From assembly GCF_014243445.1 (NCBI RefSeq), contig NZ_JACLQD010000001.1:1-64000 (forward strand): DNA of 64,000 bases, read 5' to 3'. The notes beneath the pieces are model-generated. The model was given only the letters and a program-made list of their open reading frames with translations. It was not told the DNA's origin and ran no database searches. The number at the start of each line of letters is the position of its first letter. Within the stretch, counting starts at the first letter, position 1. Position numbers and translations under genes: made by a program. Origin of the DNA: Paragemmobacter straminiformis (GTDB taxonomy: Bacteria; Pseudomonadota; Alphaproteobacteria; Rhodobacterales; Rhodobacteraceae). Below are positions 1 to 8,630 of the stretch, piece after piece.

Positions 1-179
1 CGCCCGTCCCTCGCCTCCCGTCCCTCCCTCCCCCTCGCACCGCGTCGCGCCCTCCCCCGCCCCTCGCGCCCTTCGATAGGACGCCGTCCCTCGCCCCCCT
101 CCCCCTCACCCACCCCCACACAACCAACCCCGCCGATCCCCGTTGCCCCGCACCGATCCGCTGCTATCCTTGTCGCGTC
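1..179. other. Polypyrimidine-rich intergenic left edge
   Basis: No coding region is supported here. Up to about position 140 the plus strand is almost only C and T with scattered G and A, and it repeats CCCTCGC and CCCTCCC words. A weak promoter for the next gene can be drawn: TTGCCC at 143-148 and TATCCT at 165-170, 16 bases apart. That would start transcription only a few bases before the ATG at 180, so the message could be nearly leaderless; no ribosome binding site is visible. Confidence 0.4.
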
Positions 180-1202
180 ATGAGTGCCAAACCCCTCCCC
201 CTTGCCGCCTTTGCCGTGGCGACGCTGCTTCCCGCCGCCCTCCTCGGCCTCGGGGCGACACTCGGCGGCCTCTGGCTCGGGGCGGCCCTTTTCTGGATGT
301 GCGCGCTTTCGCTGCTGCTCGACCAACTCCTGCCGCTGGTCGAAGCCGATGCCCCCGAAGGGGCCGAGTTTCCGGCCGCCGATCCGCTTCTCGCAGGTCT
401 CGCCCTCTCGGCCCTTGCCCTTCTCGTGCTGGCCACCCATGCGGCCACCTCGGGCAGCCTGACCCTGCCGCAAAAGGCGGCACTCCTCATAGCCACCGGC
501 CTCTGGCTCGGCCAGATCGCCCATCCCGCCGCGCATGAGCTGATTCACCGCAGCGACCGGCGTCTCTTCCGCCTCGGCGTGCTCGTCTACTCGGCCCTGC
601 TCATCGGCCATCACGCCTCGTCCCACCGCCTTGTCCACCACCGCCACGTCGCCACCGCCCAAGACCCCGCCACCGCCCGCCGGGGCGAGGGCTTCTGGCG
701 CTTTCTGCTGCGCGCGGGCTGGCAGGGGTTCCGTCAGGGCCTGCGGGCCGAATCCGCCCGCCCGCACCGCCTGCACCCCTATCTCGCCTATCTCGGCCTC
801 GCCGCCCTCGCCCTCGGCGTCGCGGCAGCGGTCGGCGGCGCTGCGGGCGTCGCCGTCTGGACCGCCCTCGCCCTGCACGCCCAGATGCAGATCCACCTGT
901 CCGATTACGTCCAGCACTACGGCCTCACCCGCAGCGTCGCCGCAGATGGCCACCCCGAACCCGTCGGCCCCGCGCACAGCTGGAACACCGCGCACTGGTT
1001 CTCCTCGGCGCTGCTGCTGAACGCCCCGCGCCATTCCGACCACCACGCCCATCCGCAGCGCCCCTACCCCGCGCTGCGCCTGCCGCCCGACGCCCCGCGA
1101 CTGCCCTGGCCCTTGCCCCTTGCCGCCCTGATCGCACTGGTTCCGCCGCTCTGGCGCCGCCTCATGCGGCCCCACCTTTCGCGCATCCGCCCACCGCAAT
1201 GA
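180..1202 (+). CDS. AlkB-like membrane di-iron hydroxylase (alkane 1-monooxygenase / fatty acid desaturase superfamily)
   Basis: 340-residue integral membrane protein, predicted to be a non-haem di-iron oxygenase that hydroxylates or desaturates an alkyl substrate in the inner membrane. Hydrophobic helices fill residues 5-50 and 70-110. Histidine boxes are visible: HPAAHELIHR near 114, HRLVHHRHV near 149, DYVQHYGL near 242 and RHSDHHAHP near 284. The last two match the AlkB signatures NYxEHYGL and LQRHSDHHA, which favours the alkane monooxygenase branch over ordinary acyl desaturases. It is about 50-60 residues shorter than classical AlkB. No rubredoxin or rubredoxin reductase gene lies nearby, so the electron donor and true substrate are unknown. 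The ATG at 180 lacks a clear Shine-Dalgarno sequence. Confidence 0.8.
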   Translation: MSAKPLPLAAFAVATLLPAALLGLGATLGGLWLGAALFWMCALSLLLDQLLPLVEADAPEGAEFPAADPLLAGLALSALALLVLATHAATSGSLTLPQKAALLIATGLWLGQIAHPAAHELIHRSDRRLFRLGVLVYSALLIGHHASSHRLVHHRHVATAQDPATARRGEGFWRFLLRAGWQGFRQGLRAESARPHRLHPYLAYLGLAALALGVAAAVGGAAGVAVWTALALHAQMQIHLSDYVQHYGLTRSVAADGHPEPVGPAHSWNTAHWFSSALLLNAPRHSDHHAHPQRPYPALRLPPDAPRLPWPLPLAALIALVPPLWRRLMRPHLSRIRPPQ

Positions 1203-1255
1203 CTGGTCATCGCCCCGCCTTTCTGGCATTTTCCCGCCAGTTGACCGGAGCTGCC

Positions 1256-1669
1256 ATGACCCTTCGCCCCCTCGCCTTCACCGTCGCACTGGGACTGTCC
1301 GGCACCGCCTTCGCCGCTCCCGCCGCCGACGTGCCCATGACGGCCGAGGAATTCTCCGCCTATGCCACCGGCAAGACCCTCTCCTATGCCCAGGGCGGCG
1401 AGGTCTGGGGCTCGGAACAATACCTCCCCGACCGCCACGTCGTCTGGACCTTCTCGGGCGAGGAATGCCAATACGGCCAATGGTTCGAGGATGACGGCGC
1501 GATCTGCTTCGTCTACGACAAGGACCCCACCCCGCAATGCTGGCGCTTCTTCCGCGAGGCGCGGGGCCTGCGGGCCGAATTCCTTGACGATCCGGTCAAC
1601 ACCAACCTGTCCGAGGTGAGCCAAAGCCCGAAGCCGCTCGCCTGCCCCGGCCCCGACCTCGGCGCATAG
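1256..1669 (+). CDS. Small secreted protein of unknown function
   Basis: 137-residue protein with a clear signal peptide (residues 1-20, hydrophobic core, cleavage after AFA), so probably periplasmic. The mature part is acidic and contains four cysteines (in EECQYG, AICF, QCWRF and ACPG) that could form disulfides. Similar short proteins with a Y-GGE-G-E-YLP core and a CPGPDLG end occur in Rhodobacteraceae without an assigned function (recollection of the family, not a search). The ATG at 1256 is preferred to an upstream in-frame start at 1199 because it places the signal peptide at the N-terminus and follows GACCGGAGC, a usable ribosome binding site. It follows the hydroxylase gene by about 50 bases and may be cotranscribed. 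Confidence 0.6.
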   Translation: MTLRPLAFTVALGLSGTAFAAPAADVPMTAEEFSAYATGKTLSYAQGGEVWGSEQYLPDRHVVWTFSGEECQYGQWFEDDGAICFVYDKDPTPQCWRFFREARGLRAEFLDDPVNTNLSEVSQSPKPLACPGPDLGA

Positions 1670-1703
1670 GCCAGCCCCCCGGCACCCTCGCCCTGCGGCC
1701 CCG

Positions 1704-1784
1704 TTTCAGCCTTGCGGAAATACTCCACGGGGGGGGCCATCGGTTCCCCGAACCGATGGACGGGGGGCGTGAAGCCCCCCCCCC
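1704..1784 (-). repeat. Dispersed G/C-tract element, copy 1
   Basis: On the minus strand, just past the xseA stop, it reads G-tract hairpin, second hairpin, C tract, then GGAGTATTT. The hairpins are GGGGGGC/GCCCCCC around GTGAA, and a perfect 9-bp stem with arms CCATCGGTT and AACCGATGG (1737-1759). The first may act as a terminator for xseA. Confidence 0.6.
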
Positions 1785-1795
1785 TTTCGCGCGGC

Positions 1796-3352
1796 TCAGA
1801 ACAGCGACCCCTGCCCCCCGTCGCCGCCCGCCTTGCCCTTGCCTGCGGCCAGCCTCACCCGCCCGTCCGCGAATTCGATCTCCAGCACCGCCGCCCGTTC
1901 CGCGGCGGCCTTTCCGGTGACGACCGCGCCATCCCCGCGCACCACGGCAAAGCCGCGCCGCAAGGTCTCGGCATAGCCCAGCGTCACCCGCGTCCGGTCC
2001 AGCGCATCCAGCCGTTGCTCCAGCGCCGCAAAGCGCGCGGCAGGCGCCGCCTCAAGCCGCGCGGCCAGCGGGACCAGCCGGTCCCTGCCCTCGCGGGTCT
2101 TGCGCAGGGCATCCCCGATCACCCGCGCCAGCGACGGCAGCAACCGCGCGCCCAAAGCCTCAAGCCGCGCGGCCCTCCGCTCGGCCCAGCGCTCGCCCGC
2201 AACCCCGAGCCGCTGCGCCGCCTCGGCCAGATCGCGCCGCCGGTGCATGACCAGCCCCAGCAGCAACTCGGGCCGCACCAACCCCGCCCGCGCCTCGAAC
2301 CGCTGCCGCTTGCGCGCCGCGGCCATGCCCAGCCCCGCGCCCAGTCGCCCCGCCCACAGGTCCAGCCGCTGCGCGGCCCCGCCCGTCAGCGCCTCGAGCC
2401 GCGGCAAGGCCCGTCCCAGATCGCGCAACCGCTGCCCGCGCAGCCCCACGCCCGAGACCGCCGCCCGCATCGCCCGCGCGCCCAGCCCGTCGACCGCCGC
2501 CAGCAGTTCCAGCCGCACCGGAACCGCCATCTCCGCCGCCGCCGTGGGGGTGGGCGCGCGGCGGTCGGCGGCATAGTCGATCAGCGTGGTGTCGGTCTCG
2601 TGGCCCACGGCGGAAATCAGCGGAATCCGGCTCGCCGCCGCGGCCCGCACCACGATCTCCTCGTTGAAGCCCCACAGATCCTCGAGCGACCCGCCCCCCC
2701 GCGCCACGATGATCAGATCGGGCCGCGGCACCGGCCCCCCCGCCTCGATGGCATTGAACCCGCGGATCGCCGCCGCCACCTCGGGCGCGCAGGCCTGCCC
2801 CTGCACCGCGACGGGCCAGATCAGCACATGGCGCGGAAAGCGGTCGCGCAGGCGGTGCAGGATATCGCGGATCACCGCACCACTGGGCGAGGTGACCACC
2901 CCGATCACCCCCGGCAGGAACGGCAAGGGCTTTTTGCGCGCGGCATCGAACAGCCCCTCGGCGGCCAGCGCCGCGCGGCGCTTCTCGAGCATCGCCATCA
3001 GGGCACCCGCCCCCGCAGGGGCCACATCCTCGACGATCAGCTGGTATTTCGACTGCCCCGGAAAGGTGGTCATCCGCCCCGTGGCGACAACCTCCATTCC
3101 CTCCTCGGGGCGCACCTGCATTCGGGAAAGCTGCCCCTTCCAGCTGATCGCCGCGATCACGCTGCGGTCGTCCTTGAGGTCGAAATACAGATGCCCCGAG
3201 GCCGGACGCGACACCCGCCCCACCTCGCCCCGCACGCGGACAAGGCCGAACTCGCCCTCGATCACCCGCTTCACCGCGCCGGAGAGTTCCGACACGGTAT
3301 ATTCCGGCTGGTTTCCCTGCGGCGCGGGGGCGGGGTCTTCGAACAGATCCAT
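1796..3352 (-). CDS. xseA: Exodeoxyribonuclease VII large subunit
   Basis: 518 residues. With the small subunit XseB this enzyme degrades single-stranded DNA from both ends into oligonucleotides, and large-subunit excess can be toxic. An N-terminal OB-fold covers about residues 12-110. The catalytic core follows, with GVVTSPSGAVIRDI near 150, RGGGSLEDLWGFNEE near 215 and GHETDTT near 248. After about 330 comes an Ala/Arg/Leu-rich, probably coiled-coil region, and the protein ends GSLF as is typical. The ATG at 3352 (MDLFED) is chosen because the frame upstream runs into the non-coding hairpin region. xseB is not adjacent. The gene is divergent from purD across the hairpin array. Confidence 0.95.
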   Translation of the reverse strand: MDLFEDPAPAPQGNQPEYTVSELSGAVKRVIEGEFGLVRVRGEVGRVSRPASGHLYFDLKDDRSVIAAISWKGQLSRMQVRPEEGMEVVATGRMTTFPGQSKYQLIVEDVAPAGAGALMAMLEKRRAALAAEGLFDAARKKPLPFLPGVIGVVTSPSGAVIRDILHRLRDRFPRHVLIWPVAVQGQACAPEVAAAIRGFNAIEAGGPVPRPDLIIVARGGGSLEDLWGFNEEIVVRAAAASRIPLISAVGHETDTTLIDYAADRRAPTPTAAAEMAVPVRLELLAAVDGLGARAMRAAVSGVGLRGQRLRDLGRALPRLEALTGGAAQRLDLWAGRLGAGLGMAAARKRQRFEARAGLVRPELLLGLVMHRRRDLAEAAQRLGVAGERWAERRAARLEALGARLLPSLARVIGDALRKTREGRDRLVPLAARLEAAPAARFAALEQRLDALDRTRVTLGYAETLRRGFAVVRGDGAVVTGKAAAERAAVLEIEFADGRVRLAAGKGKAGGDGGQGSLF

Positions 3353-3403
3353 TGCGTCGGTCTCCGGCTTGTGCGCGAATGTTAAGTCGCCCGCAGGCAA
3401 AGG

Positions 3404-4133
3404 AAAACCGCAAAGCGGTTTCTGACGCAGAAACCGCGCCGGAATTTGACGCAAATTCCGCGCCCCGCCCCGCGCGCCCCCGCCCGCGACAAGGGCGCAC
3501 CCGATTTCCGCTGCCACCCGATTTCCGCGTCAGAAATCGTCGCGAAATCCGCGTCAGATTTCGCCCCCGCCACCCGCCCCGCGCCCCCCGGCCCGCGAAA
3601 AATGCGCAGCCGATTTCCACAGCCCACCCGATTTCTACGTCAGAAATCGTCGCGAAATCCGCGCCAGATTTCGCCCCCGCCGCCCGCCCCGCGCCCCCCG
3701 GCCCGCGACAAAGGCGCAGCCGATTTCCGCAGCCCACCCGATTTCTGCGCCAGAAACCGTCGCGAAATCCGCGTCAGACTTCGCCCCCGCCGCCCGCCCC
3801 GCGCCCCCCGCCCCGCGACAAGGGCGCAGCCGATTTCCGCAGCCCACCCGATTTCTGCGCCAGAAACCGTCGCGAAATCTGCGCCAGATTTCGCCCCCGC
3901 CGCCCGCCCCGCGCCCCCCGCCCCGCGACAAGGGCGCACCCGATTTCCACAGCGCAGCCGATTTCTGCGTCAGAAATCGTCGCGAAATCTGCGCCAGATT
4001 TCGCCCGCCCCGCCCGCCCCGCGCCCCCCGGCCCGCGACAAGGGCGCACCCGATTTCCGCAGCCCGCCCGATTTCTGCGTCAGAAATCGTCGCGAAATCT
4101 GCGCCAGATTTCGCCCCCGCCGCCCGCCCCGCG
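3404..4133. repeat. Tandem array of a 110-bp unit, each with two perfect hairpins
   Basis: The word CAGAAATCGT, or CAGAAACCGT, recurs at 3531, 3641, 3751, 3861, 3971 and 4081, an exact 110-base period. A degenerate 103-base copy starts near 3428. Each unit carries two adjacent perfect stem-loops, seen best in the last unit: CGATTTCTG/CAGAAATCG around CGT (4069-4089) and GCGAAATCT/AGATTTCGC around GCGCC (4092-4114). The rest of the unit is a C-rich spacer. Two extra hairpins precede the array: AAACCGC/GCGGTTT (3405-3421) and CGGAATTTG/CAAATTCCG (3440-3460). The period is not a multiple of three and apparent proteins change frame between units, so it is not coding. It sits between the divergent xseA and purD starts and ends just before the purD -35 box. 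Confidence 0.9.
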
Positions 4134-4134
4134 C

Positions 4135-4163
4135 TTGCACCGATGCCCCGCCCCCCCTATAGC
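4135..4163 (+). promoter_or_regulatory. Predicted housekeeping promoter of purD
   Basis: TTGCAC at 4135-4140 and TATAGC at 4158-4163 with 17-base spacing, about 30 bases before the purD ATG. The -35 box follows directly on the last hairpin-array unit. Confidence 0.5.
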
Positions 4164-4192
4164 CCACCCAACCAGCAAGGGGGGCAGCGCCC

Positions 4193-5455
4193 ATGAACAT
4201 CCTCATCCTCGGCAGCGGCGGGCGCGAACACGCCCTTGCATGGGCCGTCAAACAGAACCCCAAGACCGACCGCCTCATCGTCGCCCCCGGCAATGCGGGC
4301 ATCGCCCAGCTTGCCGAATGCGCCGAGATCGACATCCTTTCGGGCGCGACCGTGGTCACCTTCTGCGAAGAGAACGCCATCGACTTCGTGATCGTCGGCC
4401 CCGAAGCCCCCCTTGCCGCAGGCGTGGCCGATGCCACCCGCGCCGCTGGCATCCTGACCTTCGGACCTTCGGCCGAGGCCGCAAAGCTCGAAGCCTCAAA
4501 ATCCTTCACCAAGGAAATCTGCGACGCCTGCGCCGCCCCGACCGCCGCCTATGCCCGCTTCACCGCCCCCGCCCCCGCCCGCGCCTATGTGCAGGCGCAG
4601 GGCGCGCCCATCGTGGTGAAAGCCGACGGCCTTGCCGCGGGCAAGGGCGTGATCGTGGCAATGACGATCGACGAGGCGCTTGCCGCCATCGACGACATGT
4701 TCGGCGGCGAATTCGGCGCCGCAGGGGCCGAAGTGGTGATCGAGGAATTCATGACGGGCGAGGAAGCCTCGTTCTTCATCCTCACCGACGGCACCCATGC
4801 CCTGCCCATCGGCACGGCGCAGGACCACAAGCGCGTGGGCGACGGCGACACGGGGCCGAACACCGGCGGCATGGGCGCCTATTCCCCCGCCCCCGTCCTG
4901 TCGGATGCCATCGCCACACGCGCCATGCAGGAAATCGTCCTGCCCACCATCCGCGAAATGGCCCGCCGTGGCACGCCCTACCAAGGCGTCCTCTACGCCG
5001 GATTGATGATCGAGAACGGACAAGGCCGCCTTGTCGAATACAACGCCCGCTTCGGCGACCCCGAATGCCAGGTGCTGATGATGCGCCTCGGCGCGCAGGC
5101 CCTCGACCTGCTGCTCGCCTGCGCCGAAGGCCGGCTGGACGAGGCGCAGGTGACCTGGGCCGAAGACCACGCCCTGACCGTTGTCATGGCCGCGCGCGGC
5201 TACCCCGCCGCCTATGTCAAGGGAACCGAGATCAGGGGGCTCGACGCCCTGCCCGAAACCTCGTCGCAGATGGTGTTCCACGCCGGAACCCGCGCCGAAG
5301 GCGGCAAGACCCTCGCCACGGGGGGCCGCGTCCTCAACGTCACCGCCCGAGGCGCCACATTGGCCGAGGCGCAGGCCCGCGCCTATGCGATGGTCGATGC
5401 CATCGACTGGCCCGAAGGCTTCTGCCGCCGCGACATCGGCTGGCGCGCGCTCTGA
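4193..5455 (+). CDS. purD: Phosphoribosylamine--glycine ligase (GARS)
   Basis: 420 residues, normal length. Joins glycine to 5-phosphoribosylamine using ATP, the second step of de novo purine synthesis in the cytoplasm. The N-terminal domain begins MNILILGSGGREHALAW. The ATP-grasp domain spans about 100-290 with KADGLAAGKGV near 142 and GGMGAYSPAPV near 223; the metal-binding NARFGDPE lies near 283. AGGGGGGCAGCGCCC precedes the ATG but no strong Shine-Dalgarno is seen. The following glycosyltransferase gene starts within a few bases of its stop. Confidence 0.97.
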   Translation: MNILILGSGGREHALAWAVKQNPKTDRLIVAPGNAGIAQLAECAEIDILSGATVVTFCEENAIDFVIVGPEAPLAAGVADATRAAGILTFGPSAEAAKLEASKSFTKEICDACAAPTAAYARFTAPAPARAYVQAQGAPIVVKADGLAAGKGVIVAMTIDEALAAIDDMFGGEFGAAGAEVVIEEFMTGEEASFFILTDGTHALPIGTAQDHKRVGDGDTGPNTGGMGAYSPAPVLSDAIATRAMQEIVLPTIREMARRGTPYQGVLYAGLMIENGQGRLVEYNARFGDPECQVLMMRLGAQALDLLLACAEGRLDEAQVTWAEDHALTVVMAARGYPAAYVKGTEIRGLDALPETSSQMVFHAGTRAEGGKTLATGGRVLNVTARGATLAEAQARAYAMVDAIDWPEGFCRRDIGWRAL

Positions 5456-5465
5456 CGGTGCGGTC

Positions 5466-6914
5466 GTGGCGGGGCTGACCGCAGCAGGGGGGCGTGGCCC
5501 GACGCTTCTGGCCCTCGCCCTCGCAGCGCTTGCCCTGCTAAGCCTCGCGCCCCGCCTGCCCCATGCAGAACTGTGGCAATACGACGAATGGTACAGCGCC
5601 GAGCGGGTCCACGGCATCCTGCAAGGCGACTGGCTCACCTTGCGCGAAAACGGCCTGCCGGTGTTCAAGAAGCCGCCGCTGCAATACTGGCTTTCGGCGG
5701 GCCTCGTCCATCTGGGGCTGTCCGACAGGCTCGCCCTGCGCCTGCCCTCGCTTCTTGCCGCGCTGGGCACGCTGGCGCTGACCGCGCATCTGGCCCGCCG
5801 CCTTTCGCCCCATCCGCTTGCTGCCCCCGTGGCACTGGTGCTTGTGCTGTCCTCGACACTGTTCTGGATTTCGGCCAGTTCGGCCATGCTCGATGCAGGC
5901 GCGGCCTTCCTGCTGACTGCGGCCATCGCCGCACTCTTCGCGGCGTGGCAGACCCCCCGTTACTGGTGGCTCGTGGCGCTCGCCCTCGGCCTTGGCGCGC
6001 TGCAAAAGGCGCCCGTCGCGGCCCTCGCCCTGCCGCTTGCCGCGCTGATGCTCGCAACGGGCGGCCGCCCCGCGCGCTGCGGCAAACACGCCCTCGCGCT
6101 GATCCCCGCCCTCGCCCTGCTTGCGCTCTGGCCCCTCGTCACCCTTGCGCTGCACGGGCCGGATGCGCTGCGCGTCGCCTATCTGCGCGAAACCCTCCTG
6201 CGCTTCACGCCAGCCCCCGCCGACTGGTCGCGCCACCTGCGCTGGACGACATGGGCCGCAAAGGACGGCGTCCTGCTGTGGACCACCCTCGTCCTCGCCC
6301 CGCTTGCCCTTGCCGCCCTTTCCCTTGCCCGCGCCCCCTTCGTCCCCGCCCTCGGCCAGCGCCGCCCGCAGGCCCGCGCCACGGCATTGCTGGTGCTGGT
6401 GTTCTTCGCCGCCCTCACCGCGGCACGAGGCGAGGTGTTCGACCGCTACCTCGTGCAAATCCTGCCCCTCGCCGCCGCCGGCACCGCCGCCCTCCTCTGC
6501 GCCCTGCCGCGCAACAGCGGCCCCCTCGCCGCCGCGATCCTGACCATCGCAAGCGGCGGGCCGTTGAAATCGCCCCATGACGCCGGCCTGACCGAGGCGG
6601 GAATAGCCCCCTTCCGCCCGCTGCTCGCGCATTTCCACGCCCGCCTGACGCCCGCCGAACAGCCCGTGGTCTGCGGCTGGGAGAAATCCGACCAGATCAT
6701 CTTCCCCGCCGCGCTCTGGCTGCTCGGCTCGGGCAACCGGCCCTTCCGCCGCATCTGGAGCGCCGCCGAACTGCCCAAGGCCCTCGCCATCGCGAACCTG
6801 ACACCCCCGCTGCGCGGCCTCTGCCTTGATACGGAATACGCGGCCCTATCCCGCGCCCTGCCCCTGACCGTCGCCGAACGCGACGCAGGCTGGGTCCACT
6901 GGACCTACCCCTGA
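5466..6914 (+). CDS. ArnT/PMT-like glycosyltransferase family 39 membrane protein
   Basis: About 482 residues if it starts at the GTG at 5466, ten bases after purD. Predicted integral membrane glycosyltransferase using a polyprenyl-phosphate sugar. The first periplasmic loop contains DEWYSAERVHGILQGDW and then KKPPLQYWLSA, the conserved acidic and K-PPL-YW features of the ArnT/PMT superfamily. Roughly ten hydrophobic helices follow, and the last 120 residues are a soluble domain. The acceptor is unknown; no lipid A or exopolysaccharide genes are next to it. The start is uncertain: GTG has no strong ribosome binding site and in-frame ATGs exist inside purD. Confidence 0.75.
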   Translation: MAGLTAAGGRGPTLLALALAALALLSLAPRLPHAELWQYDEWYSAERVHGILQGDWLTLRENGLPVFKKPPLQYWLSAGLVHLGLSDRLALRLPSLLAALGTLALTAHLARRLSPHPLAAPVALVLVLSSTLFWISASSAMLDAGAAFLLTAAIAALFAAWQTPRYWWLVALALGLGALQKAPVAALALPLAALMLATGGRPARCGKHALALIPALALLALWPLVTLALHGPDALRVAYLRETLLRFTPAPADWSRHLRWTTWAAKDGVLLWTTLVLAPLALAALSLARAPFVPALGQRRPQARATALLVLVFFAALTAARGEVFDRYLVQILPLAAAGTAALLCALPRNSGPLAAAILTIASGGPLKSPHDAGLTEAGIAPFRPLLAHFHARLTPAEQPVVCGWEKSDQIIFPAALWLLGSGNRPFRRIWSAAELPKALAIANLTPPLRGLCLDTEYAALSRALPLTVAERDAGWVHWTYP

Positions 6915-6931
6915 CCGCCCGCACCACCCGC

Positions 6932-6957
6932 GAAAAACTTTCCTCCGAAAGTTTTTC
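6932..6957. repeat. AT-rich perfect hairpin
   Basis: Arms GAAAAACTTT and AAAGTTTTTC around CCTCCG, a perfect 10-bp stem just after the glycosyltransferase stop. It stands out in GC-rich surroundings. It could terminate transcription because the 3' arm is T-rich. Confidence 0.7.
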
Positions 6958-6992
6958 CGCCCCCGCCCGCACGGCGGCAGCCCGATCCGCCC

Positions 6993-7021
6993 TTGCACGC
7001 CTCGGCTGCCCCGCATAAGAA
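6993..7021 (+). promoter_or_regulatory. Predicted promoter of lysC
   Basis: TTGCAC at 6993-6998 and TAAGAA at 7016-7021, 17 bases apart, about 35 bases before the lysC ATG. Confidence 0.4.
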
Positions 7022-7054
7022 GCGCGCGAATTATGGCCTTGGCGGGGGGGACGC

Positions 7055-8317
7055 ATGCCGCTTCTCGTGATGAAATTCGGCGGCACCTCGGTGGCCGACC
7101 TTGCGCGCATCAAGAACGCCGCGGCCAAGGTCAAGCGCGAGGTCGAGCGCGGCTATGACGTGATCGTCATCGTCTCGGCCATGTCGGGCAAGACCAACGA
7201 ACTCGTCGGCTGGGTCGAGGCGACCTCGCCCCTCTACGACGCGCGCGAATATGACGCGGTGGTCTCCTCGGGCGAGAATGTGACCGCAGGCCTCATGGCG
7301 CTGACCTTGCAGGAAATGGAGGTCCCCGCCCGTTCGTGGCAGGGCTGGCAGGTTCCGATCCTGACCACCTCGGCCCATGCCTCGGCGCGCTTCATCGACA
7401 TTCCCCGCGCCAACATCGACGCGAAATTCGCCGAAGGCTTCAAGGTCGCGGTCGTCGCGGGCTTTCAGGGCGTCAGCCCCGAAGGCCGCATCACCACGCT
7501 AGGCCGCGGCGGTTCCGACACCACCGCCGTCGCCTTCGCCGCCGCCTTCGGCGCCGAACGCTGCGACATCTACACCGATGTCGACGGCGTCTACACCACC
7601 GACCCGCGCATCACCGACAAGGCCCGCAAACTTCCGAAGATCGCCTTCGAGGAGATGCTGGAACTCGCCTCGCTGGGTGCCAAGGTGCTGCAAACCCGCT
7701 CGGTCGAGCTTGCCATGCGCTACAAGGTGCGGCTGCGCGTTCTGTCCTCGTTCGAGGACACCGACGAAAACTCTGGAACCCTGGTCTGTGACGAGGATGA
7801 AATCATGGAATCGAAAGTCGTCTCGGGCGTCGCCTATTCGCGCGACGAAGCCAAAATGACCCTTGTGACCGTCGAAGACCGCCCCGGCGTCGCCTCGGCC
7901 ATCTTCGGCCCGCTGGCCGAGGCAGGGGTGAACGTGGACATGATCGTCCAGAACATCTCGGAAAAGAACTACGCGGGCCATTCGGGTGCCGTTACCGACA
8001 TGACCTTCTCGGTCCCCACCAATCAGGTGGCGCGGGCGAAAAAGGCGATGGAAGACGCCCAGGCCGCAGGCATGATCAAATACGACGACCTCAACGTCGA
8101 CACCGATGTCGCCAAGGTATCGGTCGTGGGCATCGGCATGCGGAGCCACGCAGGCGTTGCCGCCAAGATGTTCGCGGCCCTCGCGGCCGAGAACATCAAC
8201 ATCAAGGTCATCGCCACCTCCGAGATCAAGATTTCCGTCCTGATCGACCGCAAATACATGGAACTGGCCGTGCAGGCGCTGCACGACGCCTTCGAACTGG
8301 ACAAGGCCGGAGCCTGA
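7055..8317 (+). CDS. lysC: Aspartate kinase
   Basis: 420 residues. Phosphorylates aspartate, the first step towards lysine, methionine, threonine and diaminopimelate. The kinase domain starts with KFGGTSVAD at residue 6 and contains GRGGSDTTAVA near 150 and DVDGVYTTDPR near 175. Two ACT regulatory domains occupy about 265-405, the usual site of feedback inhibition by lysine or threonine. It lies just upstream of ptsP. A strong hairpin follows its stop, so it is probably monocistronic. Confidence 0.97.
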   Translation: MPLLVMKFGGTSVADLARIKNAAAKVKREVERGYDVIVIVSAMSGKTNELVGWVEATSPLYDAREYDAVVSSGENVTAGLMALTLQEMEVPARSWQGWQVPILTTSAHASARFIDIPRANIDAKFAEGFKVAVVAGFQGVSPEGRITTLGRGGSDTTAVAFAAAFGAERCDIYTDVDGVYTTDPRITDKARKLPKIAFEEMLELASLGAKVLQTRSVELAMRYKVRLRVLSSFEDTDENSGTLVCDEDEIMESKVVSGVAYSRDEAKMTLVTVEDRPGVASAIFGPLAEAGVNVDMIVQNISEKNYAGHSGAVTDMTFSVPTNQVARAKKAMEDAQAAGMIKYDDLNVDTDVAKVSVVGIGMRSHAGVAAKMFAALAAENINIKVIATSEIKISVLIDRKYMELAVQALHDAFELDKAGA

Positions 8318-8340
8318 GGCTTCCGCCTCACCGCGTGAAC

Positions 8341-8370
8341 CAAGGGGCGTGCAGCGATGCGCGCCCCTTG
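8341..8370 (+). terminator. Rho-independent terminator after lysC
   Basis: 12-bp stem, CAAGGGGCGTGC with GCGCGCCCCTTG (one G-T pair) around AGCGAT, followed by CCTTTTG. A smaller hairpin, GAGGC/GCCTC around TTCC, lies at 8316-8329 over the stop codon. Confidence 0.7.
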
Positions 8371-8630
8371 CCTTTTGCGGCAAGGCCGAACGCCCGCGCA
8401 CAATCCGGCCCCGGTCCACCCTGCCCGACCCTACCCTTGCGGCAAGGCGTCCCCCGGGGCCACGGGCGGGTGGCGTCCCTGCGCCGCGTGGCACGGGCTG
8501 CCGCCCTTACCGCTCCCGACCTGCCGCCCCGCGCCCGCGCCTTTTCCCGACCGGCGGCTTAACCATCCCCGTTTCCCTTCCCGCCCCTTTATGATCTAAC
8601 GCAGCTAAACCCCCAACCATCGGGCGGAGC
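8371..8630. other. Intergenic region lysC-ptsP
   Basis: No supported gene. It holds a small dyad CCTTG/CAAGG around CGG near 8436-8448 and C-rich sequence. The last 60 bases before ptsP are less GC-rich (TTTATGATCTAACGCAGC) and probably hold its promoter, but no confident -35/-10 pair is seen. Confidence 0.3.

Noticed and set aside
1712-3385. 557-codon frame opposite xseA
   Set aside because: Composition-driven shadow (Arg/Pro/Gly-rich) of a clear xseA gene. The same reasoning excludes the long frames opposite ptsP, uvrD, pyc, the helicase and pepF.
3404-4133. CRISPR array
   Set aside because: The repeating part is the whole 110-base unit with nearly constant spacers; there are no unique spacers and no cas genes.
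3352-5478. Long plus-strand reading frame with Arg/Pro-rich repeats through the array and purD
   Set aside because: It translates the 110-bp repeats and then antisense-frame purD; the period is not a multiple of three and purD is certain in another frame.
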